Notes under the pieces: generated by a model
Told to the model about the DNA's origin: nothing
The model's input: only the letters and a program-made list of their open reading frames with translations
Databases searched by the model: none
Part shown: in pieces, positions 24,991-36,348 of the stretch
Position numbering within the stretch: position 1 is the stretch's first letter
Layout: every line of letters starts with the position of its first letter
Source: Dicyema japonicum
Taxonomy: Eukaryota > Dicyemida > Rhombozoa > Dicyemidae
Reading direction: 5' to 3'
Length of the DNA stretch: 64,000 bases
Assembly: GCA_011109175.1 (NCBI GenBank)
Contig: RDEW01000010.1
Coordinates: 62,001-126,000 of the forward strand
Program-made: the position numbers and the translations under genes

Positions 24991-26100
24991 TTCAAAGCTG
25001 CAGTGCGCAACTAGTCAAGATCCTCTCCACTTTCAAGATGCCGTCCCATTTCTTTGAGGTCCACGTCGAGAAAGACTGCCAGTGTCGTCCTTGGGAGACC
25101 ACGGAAACGGGGGGCCTCCAACATGAAGTAATCCTCCATGGCTACGTTCGCGGGGGCATCTAGGTCCAGTCGCAAAATATGGCTGAAAAGCCTCCATCGT
25201 GTATCCAGAATCTCATTAGAAATTTCTGAGGTCTTCGTCCTCTTATAAAGAAGATTAGATGACATCCTCGTATCACTTCTTTCGAACATCACATGTCGTA
25301 GTTGAAACGCATTAAGCCTCTTCAGTTCATTTCTTGAGCAGACCCAGGTACCCGCGTTATACAGTAGTATGGGTTTCACTAGCGAGTTGTTGTATTTTGT
25401 TATAATGTCAAGGCCCTTTTTATGGAGCCAGGTGTTCTTTAATCTGGAGAGGGCAGTTTGTGCTAGGGTTTTCCTTCTTGTAATTTCTTCATGGTTTCCT
25501 AGGAGAGAGCCAAGCTTTTTGCACTTGCGCCAGTACTCCTCCGTCCTTGTTTCTTCCCTCTTGAGTTCAGTTACCTCAGTCTTGTCCGGATTTACTGTTA
25601 GGAACCATTCGGCTAGTCTTCCAGGCACTTCTTCCATCAAGCGGGTGAGCGGTATTTTGTCGTTTTAAATAAAGTCTATGTTGTCAGCATACGCAATAAT
25701 GTTTGTCTTTTCACCCATTATCGGTTTTGACTCCCGTAAAGCAGCTTCAAGGTATATGACAAAAAGTATAGGTGATAATGGATCTCCCTGTGGAGTGCCA
25801 ACAGTCGTATCAAATCGGCGAGACAAGGCTCCCCCGACTCTTACAGTGAGCCAAGTATCAGCTGTGCTTCATCTAAATATGCACTCTCAGCGTCGTCTTT
25901 ACACATAATCAGCATCTTACACGAGAAGACTCTACGAATTTTACGCAGTCGAACAGATCCTATCCTTGTCACTCCAATGTCGGAGTCGTCAATAAAAACA
26001 AATTTCCGCGGATTCCTTCGTTCATCCCTGGTTAGCAGTTCCGACTTTGATTAGGGATGATGCTCATCAGTCAACCCTGGTCTCTGATAAAATTTTGTTG
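24991..26100 (-). mobile_element. LINE, family B, 3' part (RT palm to C-terminus)
   Basis: Minus strand. The region 26,100-25,700 has the RT palm (motif A to YADD; the phrase coding YADN-like and VGTPQGDPLSPILF near 25,790-25,700). The open frame 25,640-25,011 follows, with RLAEWFLTVNPDKTEVTEL, KKLGSLLGNHEEITRRKTL, KPILLYNAGTWVCSRNELK and the thumb/C-terminal region to a natural-looking stop at 25,011. This C-terminal segment of 209 codons is the best preserved of its family in the window. The element is 5'-incomplete. Confidence 0.8.
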
Positions 26101-27600
26101 ATTTCATTCTTCTTCACTACGATTTGCCACCATGGTAATTTATTTGGTCGAGTTCATAGCTTGAAGTAACAGAAGTGACATTGGCTTGCTCTATTTTTTT
26201 AAAACATGCCTGTGTCTACTTAGCCTTCAATTTTTAGTCTTGAAACATGCATTAGGTCCGCGTATTTATGGCAAAATTGATGGTTAGTTTCATAATAAGT
26301 TGTACACTTTTGGCAATGCTGTTATTGCAAACTAAACAATGTATATTTGAATTAACCACAAAGTACTGTGGTTCACATTCTTATTGAAATACCCGCCTTT
26401 CTTCTTTTTTCCTTTCTTTTTAGCTTAAGATGCCATTCTAAATGGAGTCAGTTTGAGCAATGCTTTATAAAGACAATATAACTGATTCCACCAAATATAA
26501 TTTATTAAAATTTTTCAAAACTATCGCCATAAATCATCATGTTATGGACATAAATGTCCTGTACTCCGCAAAACACGTGGAAGCACCCACCTTGTTGTTC
26601 TGGGAACGTTCCTATATAAGGGTGACCGTATAGTTTAATCGTATGAACTTCTGACCACGTAAAAAGCTCATAACAGCAACCTGTCAATTTGAGGCATGAC
26701 AGAAATACACTGTTTTTCTCTGGTGGTCTCATTTTAAAACAGGAGGATAAGTGTCCAATATCATCGACTATAAAACAATTCTTTGTGTAGCATGTGTTTG
26801 ACATTCTAGGTAGTCGACTTCGAATCCGGTATAAAGACGTATTTAGTTCAATCTGTGTGTCATAAACTTAAATTCCTGTTCTGAAAGTAGATCTTTTCTG
26901 GGATTTCCTTTAAAACAGCGTATGGAGTCTCCTAATGATACTCGTTATTCAATATTAAGGGAATTGCTTAATAAATTTCGACCTAATAGCATAAAATCCA
27001 CCCAGGTTTGGTCTGCGAGGACTCCTTAACAATTAAGACTATTCTTATTAAGCAATAAACAAAGTCACTTACTTCCATGTCATCGCTTCATTGCTGTCAA
27101 TAAAAATCTGTACCACAGCTTCTTTCACCTCGCTTGTCAGGAGTTTCTTTTCAATGCTGATCAAAGATAAACTTGATAGGCGCTGACATCAAAGACCTCA
27201 TGTTTTTATTGGTTTTAACTTTGAAAGAGAACGTTCACAAGTAGCAATTGAGTAGTTAACTGTGATAAAAATATGCGCAATGTTGGAAAAACATACCAGC
27301 CTAGCTAAACTAATAAAGCAAGAAAATCATTCGCAGTTCTGTTTCCACTTCATAAAAGACAGTAAACAATTTCCTCGTAGAGAGAAGATGAGTTCAAAAT
27401 GGTTAGCAAAATTCTGACAGTGTCATTTCAAAGTTTTAAAATGTTTCTTGTTTTCAACATCAATTGAATCCATCTTTACTAAGAATGAAACCTTGTCAAC
27501 GAGCCTACGAACGCTGCATGAGCCTTCTTGGAAAATATAAAATGTTAAAACTCCCTGAAGATGAATCATCAACAAACCTCTTCTGATTTGGAAAATATAA
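26101..27600. other. Unidentified stretch
   Basis: No homology recognised. A minus-strand frame 26,804-26,505 encodes 99 Cys-rich residues (CYTKNCF ... CLKLTGCCYELF ... GGCFHVFCG); see the separate entry. A 19-bp phrase (ttggaaaatataaaatgtt) occurs twice, at 27,528-27,546 and 27,588-27,606, 60 bp apart. Otherwise AT-rich sequence. Confidence 0.4.
26505..26804 (-). CDS. Hypothetical cysteine-rich protein (doubtful)
   Basis: An open frame of 99 codons with ten cysteines, no signal peptide and no recognised domain. No short introns could be placed and its neighbours are LINE remains. It may be a chance frame or an exon of an unrecognised gene. Listed because the Cys content and length are above what I expect in this AT-rich background. 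Confidence 0.2.
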   Translation of the reverse strand: MSNTCYTKNCFIVDDIGHLSSCFKMRPPEKNSVFLSCLKLTGCCYELFTWSEVHTIKLYGHPYIGTFPEQQGGCFHVFCGVQDIYVHNMMIYGDSFEKF

Positions 27601-28620
27601 AATGTTTAAATCAGAGAATAACAAAACTCATCAAAAAATAAAGATAGGGCGTGGAACCTCCTATTATCATCATCAAAAAAGAATCCTTTTTAAAAAAAAA
27701 AACTGAACAAGCTAACAACCTAATGAAATATAACGCATCCATAAGTCACAAGGATTTCTAGAAAACTCATTCTTGTTACCTTCGGAATTTAATACCTAAA
27801 CCAATTTCGTGGATCGATTTATTTACGCATGCCGAGGTCACACAGATCTTATACTTGTGGTCCTGACGGTATTTTGGGAATTTTGCTAAAACATCTTGGT
27901 AATATTGCAATCAATTCGATTACGTCAATTTTTAATTTGTCTTCTAACAAGAACGTCATCTATGCAAATGGAAGAACTCACTTATAATACCCCTCTTAAA
28001 ACCGAAAACCTTGCCTTCTTCCTACCGTCCAATTTTATTAACGTGCGCATTATCGCGCCTAATGGAGAAACTCGTACTCTAGAAAATTAAACCCCATTTG
28101 CCCGACTTCCACTTTCAATATGGTTTCAAATGTGAGCGTTCAACTACGACACATTTGACTTCACTGTCTCAATTTATATCAGAAGGGTTCAACGAACAGA
28201 TCTACGGACAATGTTGGTCTCCCTGGACATCCAGAAGGCGTTTGATTCTGTCCTGAGAACATTACTCACGAAAAAGGTTTTTGACACCACCATTCAGCCG
28301 GCTTTGAAAAGATGGATAGCCAATTTTCTTTCCGGAAGAAGAGGACGTGTCTGTATAGGCCATGGAAGATCGAGGTCCCATCTTCTACCAAATGGAGTCC
28401 CTCAAGGATCGCCCCTCTCTCCGGCGCTATTCAATTTATTCCTAAACGATTTACCCTGCCCTGGAAGACCAGATTCAATGCTTCTTACATATGCTGACGA
28501 CTTAATTATCGCTAGTAGGAGCAAATACGTAGAAATGTTAAAATCAGAGCTTCTGTCACATATTGACGACCTGGGAGCCTGGTTGAATTTGAATCGTCTC
28601 TCCATAAATTATTATTAAAA
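27601..28620 (+). mobile_element. LINE, family A, RT portion
   Basis: Pieces: LIIPLLKPKTLPSSYRPI (27,980), LTCALSRLMEKLV, FHFQYGFKCERSTTTHLTSL (28,110), VSLDIQKAFDSVL (motif A, 28,220), LLPNGVPQGSPLSPALFNL (motif B, 28,385), LTYADDLIIASRS (motif C, 28,485) and LGAWLNLNRLS at the end. It is cut off at about 28,620, directly against a minus-strand LINE start. The palm from motif A to C is open in one frame of 135 codons, so it is less decayed than most copies. Confidence 0.85.
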
Positions 28621-29090
28621 AATTATTAAAAAGCATTCACGAGAAAACATAAAATTAGTTAAGTTTCCCTTTTGCCGTATTCCGAACCATCCTCTTAGCT
28701 TCGACCATGATCTTCTTTTGCGCACTAGTTCTCTTAGGTAGTTCAGGTCGTCCGCCATTTCCACTATAATATCAGATGCTGTCCACACCCTTGTAACGTA
28801 GTGAATCAGGTCCTGATGGACTGCAAATCCGAAATCATTATGTCGGCAGGCTGACGGGAGGAAAAGGTGGGATTTTCCAAACAGTTCTGTACATTCTACA
28901 GTCGTTTTTGTCTCTTGTAAACAGCAGACAGAGTCGTCATATTTGGTTAGATCGCATACCATTTGGTGTTTTTTGTAAGGTTGATCAAGTCCTCTGCAAT
29001 TGAAAGATACCAGAGTGAACGGAGAAGTTGGTAAGGAATACGAATAAGACATAGTGCAATAGAGGTGTCGTCACCATCTCAACCAATAAT
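28615..29090 (-). mobile_element. LINE, family B, 5' end (APE endonuclease N-terminus)
   Basis: Minus strand from 29,052: MSYSYSLPTSPFTLVSFNCRGL ... SVCCLQETKTTVECTE ... HNDFGFAVHQDL. These are the first two catalytic motifs of an APE/EEP endonuclease (Asn in SFNCRG, Glu in QETK). The copy starting at 49,487 is nearly the same protein. A conserved leader ggttgagatggtgacg (complement at 29,069-29,084) precedes the start, suggesting the true 5' end of the element is close. It stops at about 28,615, where a plus-strand family A LINE is met. Confidence 0.8.
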
Positions 29091-31170
29091 CGATTGCCTG
29101 AATGAAATCAATCTTAGGATCTTGTAAACGTTTTGTCACGTCTGACTAATGAAAGAATAAAGAACCAAAAATTTAAGAGAAAACAAATGTAAAATTCTGC
29201 AATGAACGGAGAAGTAAATAGGCATCAGATTTCACTTGTAAATTTGGAATCTTCAAAATGCTCAAGATACGCCATATACGGGATATCCCACTCCCTCCAG
29301 AATTCTTTTCCACTGTTCGATCATTAAACATTTTTTATATTAACAGAGCATAACTCGTCGCATTTCAAATTATTTCTCAAGATCCTTAAATTACTTGTTT
29401 TTCAATGAATTCCCATATGTTTGTTGATTCGATAGAAGATGCGACAACCGAGATTTTAAGTAGCAATGATTTACTCAGTCACCAATTTTGGCAAGAAGAA
29501 ATTGGAGCTCTAAGGACCGTACCCATTAATGAAAGGGACCCTTATTTGTCCAATTATACCCTATCACCTATCGTAAATATCCATTACCTTTTTTTTCTTG
29601 GTTGGAAAGATACAGATTACTCTTACTGATAAGTTATCAGTGATATCTCGTAGATGATGTTTGAGACAAGACTCAATCGAAGAGTCATTGAGGAATTGAT
29701 GAACCACTACCGATCAAAGAATCAGAGATTTTGCCCCAATGTTGATAAAGGTATTCGAAGATACTGGAAATTAAGCAAAATAATGGCAGTTCTACTGTTT
29801 TTCGATTTAAAAATCAAAGCGAAGTCTTTTTAAACACTTACATTGAGCCGATTTCATTTAAATTCTCGAAAATTTTTTATTTGTTTTCCCTGTAGAGAAC
29901 AGGCAAATTATTTTACCAAAGAGTGAACGGTTTCTTGGAAAAACGTAATTTATTTAAATAAGTTTTGCTTTAACACCACGAATGGATTTTTCACTGGATG
30001 GTCGTTTTTCAGGTGGTGATAATGAAAATTCAGATAACTCATCCTCTAAGTAAGCATCAAATATGAAATTTAAGCAAAAATAGAATTACTGAGATGGTCC
30101 TTGAACGACTCAGTTCAAATTCTCCCGACAGAAAGTCATTCTTATTTTATGACGATTAACAGTCGTGAATATTTTAAATAAAATTATTTTTCTTAATTTG
30201 AGATCATAATTTCATGCTGCGCTTGAACAGATTCTCTAAGTTATATCACTCAACATTTAGTTGCGATTGGAAGGGGTTCATTTTGTAGGAGTTAGTGTTT
30301 TGGAACGAAACCGTTACATGATACTCTCCCCATTTATATATTGTTGTACTACCAAAACTGATTCTTCACAGACATCTTTCAGATTATTAGATTTATTTAC
30401 TAAACAGAATGGAAAAACCAAGAGGAAGGGAAGTAACTATGCTGTATCAATCGGGGAGGACCAGTGGGTTTACAGCCTGAGCAGCTGGTATTCTGACTGA
30501 TTAAGTTAATTTTCATGAAAGGACATATATTTAGCTCACATATTTAAATTCAGGCACAATAATTGCGCAAGTAGTTGATGCATGTGGTGGAAGGGGACTC
30601 TGACCCCTTGACAATTGTACTGAATTAAAGTACATTAAACTAAATGTAAATAAGAATATGTGAATAAATTCTATTCATTGTTTTAATTTCAAACTTCAAG
30701 TGTATACAGAGTAGATTAGTGGTAGGGTCTCATGACAATAATAATGGTCCTTGGGGGTATTTCCCCCACTGGTTACAAAGGTTTCTCTTTCCTTTTCTTT
30801 TTCTATTTCCTTGTTTTACTACAGTTGTGTCATGTGATCCCCCATATTCTGGATAGGAAACTATCAGAGTTTGGTAGAACAACTGCCAAGCTGCACGAAC
30901 ATGATGCTCACAATGCCCTTTTCAACCAAGAATTTCTATTCCTTTAATGTTTTTGAGACGCTCCTTATACCTCTTCAACAAACTCATTATCATTGAGGAT
31001 ATCCCAAATACCAAGTTAGATTATTAAAATCTTTCTTACCCGACAGATTTGGGAGATTAGCTTAACCTTTGTTGTGGACATTTCCTTGCCATCCTACCTG
31101 TCTTCAATATCATGCAACACGCATCTCATCCAGTCTATTCTTCCAGATAACTGAAAATAGGCTTAGGATG
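29091..31170. other. Unidentified stretch, possible unrecognised exons
   Basis: No domain recognised. Plus-strand open segments that do not look like LINE remains include 29,405-29,629 (SHMFVDSIEDATTEILSSND, then HQFWQEEIGALRTVPINERD), about 29,655-29,830 (MFETRLNRRVIEELMNHY ...) and 30,261-30,500. They could be exons of a gene with tiny introns, but I could not join them in frame by GT...AG sites of the usual 20-26 nt. Confidence 0.3.
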
Positions 31171-31720
31171 AGAAAATTCCTGCAGAGTTGAGGAGTTGGT
31201 CGACGGCCTATTAGAAAATCCCCTCTTATTCACACAAGTTGAGGAACTGATGAACATTAATTACAGGATCACTAAATCTGACTTTTTGGAAACAAACGAC
31301 TCACACCGTCTGGCATGTATTCTGTCACCTACTATTCTTCTACAGAGGCCCCAAGATGAATGCATTCCCTTCTCCGTCAATTGGATCCTATTTGGATCAG
31401 GAAACTCTTCGAATCCGTCTTTCAGTCCGTCTATGAGTCGACCTGTGTCAGCCTTATCCCTTTCGTTGTTGACCGCAAAGGACTTCACCACTTTTCTTGT
31501 CTGGGCAGAAGTGGCCAGTTCCCGAGACATTACGCAATTAACAAGATGGTGAAGCGCTTTCTTAAGGCCACTGGATTTCCGTCAGCTATGGAACCTTCTG
31601 TGGAGATGGAAAGCGTCCAGACTGCATTACGGCTTCCTTTTCCACTGCTTCTGGATGGACTTGTGTTACACTTGGAAGACTCTTTGCTTCTATAACCGTG
31701 AGAACTGTATTCAATTAATT
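31171..31720 (+). mobile_element. Fragment of PHD/RT/RLE retroelement (family C)
   Basis: Plus-strand pieces GRSGQFPRHYAINKMVKRFL, then KATGFPSAMEP (31,500-31,600), and in the next frame DGKRPDCITAS (31,600-31,640). They match the C-terminal region of the element at 55,877-58,719 (VGRFPRHSCLN, DGHHCLLEPAGLS, DGKRPDGMTTF). DGKRPD is the restriction-like endonuclease motif with the catalytic Asp. Frame changes show decay. The upstream limit is approximate. Confidence 0.65.
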
Positions 31721-32181
31721 AGTAGTATGTTCTTGAAGACTATGTCTGGAAAAGACGGAATTCAAGGCTAGAATTCTATCTCGCGCAACTGGCCATGAAG
31801 ACTACTTTGTTATAGACGGTCTTCGTTTTTGGCGATCGACCGAGGACAAGCCTACTGACTGTCCTTGATGAAGACCATAAAGAAATCAGGGGCGGAGAGG
31901 ACTATGACAAGTTAAAGCATGGCTAAGAGTCCCAAAAATGAAAGAAGGTAACTGATTTGATTTTCCATGTGGTACATGCTTTGTCACGACCTACGACATG
32001 GGGTAACTATCAATAATAATACAGGTTCTTTTAAGTCAAGACTATCCCCTCTCAGAGCTGAAATAAAATTTATTTTTAATTAGCCAACGTGCGTATTAAT
32101 GTTTAAAATAGAATTTAATGTCATCATTAGTATATCACGTACACATTGGGAATATAAAGCTGTTCTGCCTTTGAGAACATA
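31721..32181. other. Intergenic, nothing supported
   Basis: Lies between the family C fragment and the Ig-domain gene. No coding similarity, repeats or RNA structure I could support. It presumably holds the promoter of the downstream gene. Confidence 0.4.
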
Positions 32182-33857
32182 ATGAATTTTGTCCACGTGC
32201 TGTTTCTGTTGCAAAATAATATTGGAATGTTTGCCTGTGAAACTTATCAAAAATCCAGATATATTTGATCAATCTCAATATTTACTTACTCATTCCTTAG
32301 ATGGGGTACTCTACAAGAATCATTGGCCCTCAAACACAATACTGAAATGTCTCCCATCATTTACGTCTAAATGGTAGCTGTTCTACTGTCATTTCACAGT
32401 AAAAGAATCTGGACCAACGAGTTGACCGCCAAGTACTTATTCGAGAATTTATCAGTCGAACTGAACTTGTCCACAGTAAACAGGACAGTCACTCTTCCAC
32501 GTTGTTATATCATGAGTGACAGTAACACGTGCTTTGTGAGTCCCGCAGTCCCAATTTATAGGCCAGGTTTATGACGACTTTAAAGCTTTAGAAATTAAAA
32601 TCATATTTTCAAATAACAGTGAAATAGAGGCATGTGAGGATGAACCCTTAGTTTTGAAGATTTTGGAAATCCCAGACTACGCTCTACCGTTTACATCAGC
32701 CTTTAGAATGAAAATTCGACCACTGCAACATCCCAGGAACCCACTTGATTACTGGTTATCTCTCTAGGTATTTAAGACACCATGTACATTTCCAATGTGG
32801 GAAAGAATAGGAAAATCTGTTGCTCAATTTTTGACAAAAAATTAGTCCTCAAAATAAAATTTGTTGCAAACTGTGAGGGAAGTGGAGGTAAAATAATCTA
32901 TCCCCCGAATAACCACGTGTTCTACTTATATAAACACAACTACTTTGACAGCGAAATGACGGCAAAAAAGATGGGGCACATTTGTCTCTTGCAGATGAGA
33001 CTCATCAAGTGATACAAAATTTTCAATTTTTACAGAAATATCGTTTATAGAAACGAGGAGGGGGAGAAGATTCCAGAGGCGTCCCTATTCAAGAGATCAG
33101 CGGGAGCTCACAAATTGTCGTGCCAAGTCAATAACTTGGAGGGAACGAGAATCAATTTTACAGTTCTCATTCCCGGTCGCCTCGCTCGTATAAAATTAGA
33201 ACCACCGGAAATTCTGTCGAAATTGAAAGACTGCCAAAATATCAAAAACACGTGCAATTTCACCATCAATCTTTATCCTGGCAAATTCGGAAGTCCGGTC
33301 ATTGTCACGTGGTACCTTAATGGGGACGAGTTGATTGGTCTTCTTAGTAATTCCTGAATTCTAGAAAACGAAGACTTCCAAGTCATCGACAACTTCAATG
33401 TATCTCTGAATCTGAGGACCTGTAAATTCGGAAATATTTAGGCCATTATTAGCAACAACTTGGGAACACAGATGACATACGCCTACGCTAATTATACTGG
33501 TAGATGTAATCTGAATATGTAGAACCCCCTTATTTCGAAGTGGATCTCCCCCACTACGTCCATTTATCATTAACTGTCCCTACTCTTTCTTATACAGCAA
33601 AAGTCAAGTTTTCAGGAGTGGAAGAACCATCGATGTGGTGGACCAAAAACGGAATTATGTTGTATGATAACGCCTCAGAGAATGTCATCCACTCTGTTAA
33701 TCATATAACATGTGTCAAAAATCAATTAAAATCAGAATTTCGCCTTCAGACAATTTTAGCGGTTCTAGTCTTCTTTGACTGTCCTCCAAATATTATTACT
33801 TTGTACGCTCGCATAAATCTAAGATTGGGGAGTTATTTAGTATTTCGATATAATTGA
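32182..33857 (+). CDS. Immunoglobulin-domain secreted or surface protein (possibly disrupted)
   Basis: The start MNFVHVLFLLQNNIGMFA looks like a signal peptide. Tiny introns can be placed at about 32,238, 32,368 (26 nt), 32,562 (25), 33,008 (27), 33,330 (27) and 33,503 (23). Later exons look like Ig folds: NTCNFTINLYPGKFGSPVIV, then TWYLNGDELIENEDF, then CKFGNI(stop)AIISNNLGTQM, a typical G-N-Y-x-A...N-x-L-G-T strand. A second domain has YTAKVKFSGVEEPSMWWTKN. Many NxS/T sites suit an extracellular protein. An in-frame TAG at about 33,439 and an unresolved frame change near 32,760-32,790 mean it is either a pseudogene or mis-read. The specific family is not identified. Its 3' flank is duplicated beyond the next LINE. 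Confidence 0.55.
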
Positions 33858-33867
33858 GGCCATTTTT

Positions 33868-34008
33868 ATCCACTCAGTCTCACAGTCTTACTTTACGATG
33901 CGGTTAAATGTCATCACAAAATAATTAAATAGACTTTTATTAATTTATATTTTTCGTTAAAATTATCTTCAAACGTTTTATTTGGAATATTGTCGTAAGG
34001 ACCTGATT
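33868..34008. repeat. Long direct repeat, left copy (141 bp)
   Basis: Runs from atccactcagtctcacag to cgtaaggacctgatt. It recurs at 36,209-36,348 with only about four differences (a CT/TC swap, one substitution and a one-base indel). The left copy is the natural 3' flank of the Ig-domain gene. The two copies bracket the LINE at 34,009-36,190. Confidence 0.9.
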
Positions 34009-36190
34009 CAGAGGAAACCAATTGTTATCGAATCTGGATGACCTGATAATATTAAACAACCCTACATTCAATACAAGGACTCCCTATAGAGCGATTGACA
34101 GGACATCGTCCCCCGATCTCACTCTTGCCTCACCAAACATCGCAACATTAACAAAATGGACAGTGCTATACGAGACCAGCAGTGACCACAATCCGGTTAT
34201 GATTACGTTTGAAGGAAATTGTAAAGAAACCTGTTTTATTTACCGACTACAAAAATGTCGACTGGAAAAATTTCTCAAATTTTGTCGACTATTATCTACT
34301 TGACTTTCATTTATCCAATTTCAACACTATTTTAATAGAGTGGTACGAGAGGGAATGATAATTTGTATTAAAAGAAGGCCACTGACCTCAAGAAAGAATT
34401 CTTACCCCAGAGCCGATCCACTCATGAAGGAAAGAAATTACCTAAAAAGCCACCAAAAACAATCCTGGGAAAAAGATTGAGAATTCGTACATTAGAAAGA
34501 GAGATCAGGAACAATGCAAAAAAGAAACAAGAGAAAGTTTGGAAAATCCTCATGTCCAATTTAAACAAGCAAAACTCCCTTACAAAAATGTGTGAAAACA
34601 CTTAGAAACTTTAGTAACGCTGACAACACGGCCACACGTGATGAAATGGAAAACAAGATCTTCCTAAACAAACTTATGAAGTACTACTCCTCCACGAGTT
34701 TCATCCCACACAAGAAATTCGAAGGTCCATCAATCCTAGCCCTCAAACCTAAAAGAACCACCTCTCAGATTGTTCTCTCTGTGGAGAACGTGCAGAATAT
34801 GGTCAAAGGTCAAAAGTCGACTTATTCCGTGGTCCGGACGGAATTCCTGCAATAGTTCTGAAAAACATAGGCCCCTATGCTATCATGGCCCTCACAAAAA
34901 TTTTCAATCAACGAAAATTGTATTCCTTCCATATGGAAGCTATCAAATATACGACCAATCCTGAAACCCGGGCGACCAAAGGGATCACCAGTCTCATACA
35001 GACCAATATCTCTCCTATGTGTTACATCAAAACTTTTGGAAAAGCTGATTTTTGAACTAATCAAACCATACCTTCCTGATGCACCTTTTCAACACGGATT
35101 CAGAAAAAAACACTCCACAGAAACGCATCTTACATGCCTTAAAATTTCATTAAGGATGGACTAAAGCGCAAACCTCATCAGAAGTCTTTGTTATGCTCCA
35201 TCGATATAAAAAGGCTTTTGATACTGTCCCAAGAAAGCTTTTGACAAGGAAGATCTTTACGTCAAAAATTCCAAACAACCTGAAAATCTGGATCGCTAAT
35301 TTCCTAAATGGAAGAAGAGTAACTGCTGGAAAAACTAGATCAGTGACCAAGTTCCTTCCAAATGGAGTCCCTCAAGGATCTCCACTTTTACCACACCTAT
35401 TCGACCTATTCTTGAATGATATGCCCTCCCATACCATTGACGATATTCTGGTTATGACATATGCGGATGATATAATCGTCGCAGTCAAAGACCAGTGCGT
35501 TAATACTGCTGTTTACCGGATACAAGCTTTATTGGACGATCTGAACTGTTGGCTTGTTAAGAACATTTTACATACAAGTCCCGAAAAGTCTTGTACAACA
35601 ATTTTCACAACAAACAGAAGATTGACAAACTCCGCTCTATGTGTAACCATAAATGGAAACTCAATCCCCACGACCAACTCGGTCAAGATACTGGGCGTAA
35701 CTAACGACCCACTCTTGACCTTCAGCAAACACATCGACAACATCATCTCTTCGGCATAACAAAAGCTAAATTTTGTTGAAACACTCCTTGGACAATATAA
35801 TGGGTGTTTCAACTCAAATTTGGACTCGCTCGACGTGCAGTATATTCAACCGTCTCTAACTTACGGGTGTGCTGCATGGGGAACCAACCTATCAAACAGG
35901 AATATAGAAAAAATCAATACCTTCCAAAAAATGGCCAGTAAGGCTTTGCAAAGGTTTTCTTGGAAACCTCTAAACCCTACACCCTTTGAGGAATTAGTGA
36001 GGAAAACCGGAGCCTTACTACCCTCCAAAAAAGTTAGAAACCCCCGCCCCAATCCGGAAATGCGTTGGAACCCAAGAAGAACATCGAGCAAGAATGAGAT
36101 GACTACTCGAGGCGGCCGGAATCACCTGAAGGCTATGTGGTTAATTAATTTGTCGGTGATTTTTGGTTTTTAATAATAATTGCCTTTTTT
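34009..36190 (+). mobile_element. 5'-truncated LINE, family A (EN tail + RT)
   Basis: It starts inside the endonuclease (LDDLIILNNPTFNTRTPY, SSPDLTLASPN, SSDHNPVMITFE; SDH is the catalytic His motif). It continues through KPKRTTSQIVLSVENVQNM, PGRPKGSPVSYRPISLLCV, PFQHGFRKKHSTETHL, KAFDTVPRKLL (motif A), FLPNGVPQGSPLLPHLF (motif B, 35,355), TYADDIIVAVKD (motif C, 35,460) and a C-terminal part ending near 36,173. One 188-codon frame (35,193-35,759) is intact, so it is fairly young. Truncation at the 5' end is the normal result of target-primed reverse transcription. It is flanked by ~140-bp direct repeats. Confidence 0.88.
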
Positions 36191-36208
36191 TGGTATATTG
36201 TCGTAAGG

Positions 36209-36348
36209 ATCCACCTAGTCTCACAGTCTTACTTTACGATGCGGTTAAATGTCATCACAAAATAATTAAATAGACTTTTATTAATTTATATTTTTCGTTA
36301 AAACTATCTTCAACGTTTTATTTGGAATATTGTCGTAAGGACCTGATT
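36209..36348. repeat. Long direct repeat, right copy (140 bp)
   Basis: Second copy of the 33,868-34,008 sequence. It is immediately preceded at 36,189-36,208 by ttggtatattgtcgtaagga, which resembles the last 20 bases of the same repeat unit. The right side therefore looks like a partial unit followed by a full unit. Confidence 0.9.

Noticed and set aside
33430-33445. Recoded TAG (stop used as sense codon) as a general code change
   Set aside because: TAA, TAG and TGA all end well-matched proteins here (SMC1 and carboxypeptidase end in TAG, LIM-HD in TGA, transporter in TAA), so the genetic code appears standard.
33868-36348. LTR retrotransposon with 140-bp LTRs
   Set aside because: The internal part is an APE-type LINE (SDH endonuclease end, YADD reverse transcriptase) without protease, integrase or RNase H order of LTR elements. 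The repeats lack TG...CA ends and the left copy is native gene flank.
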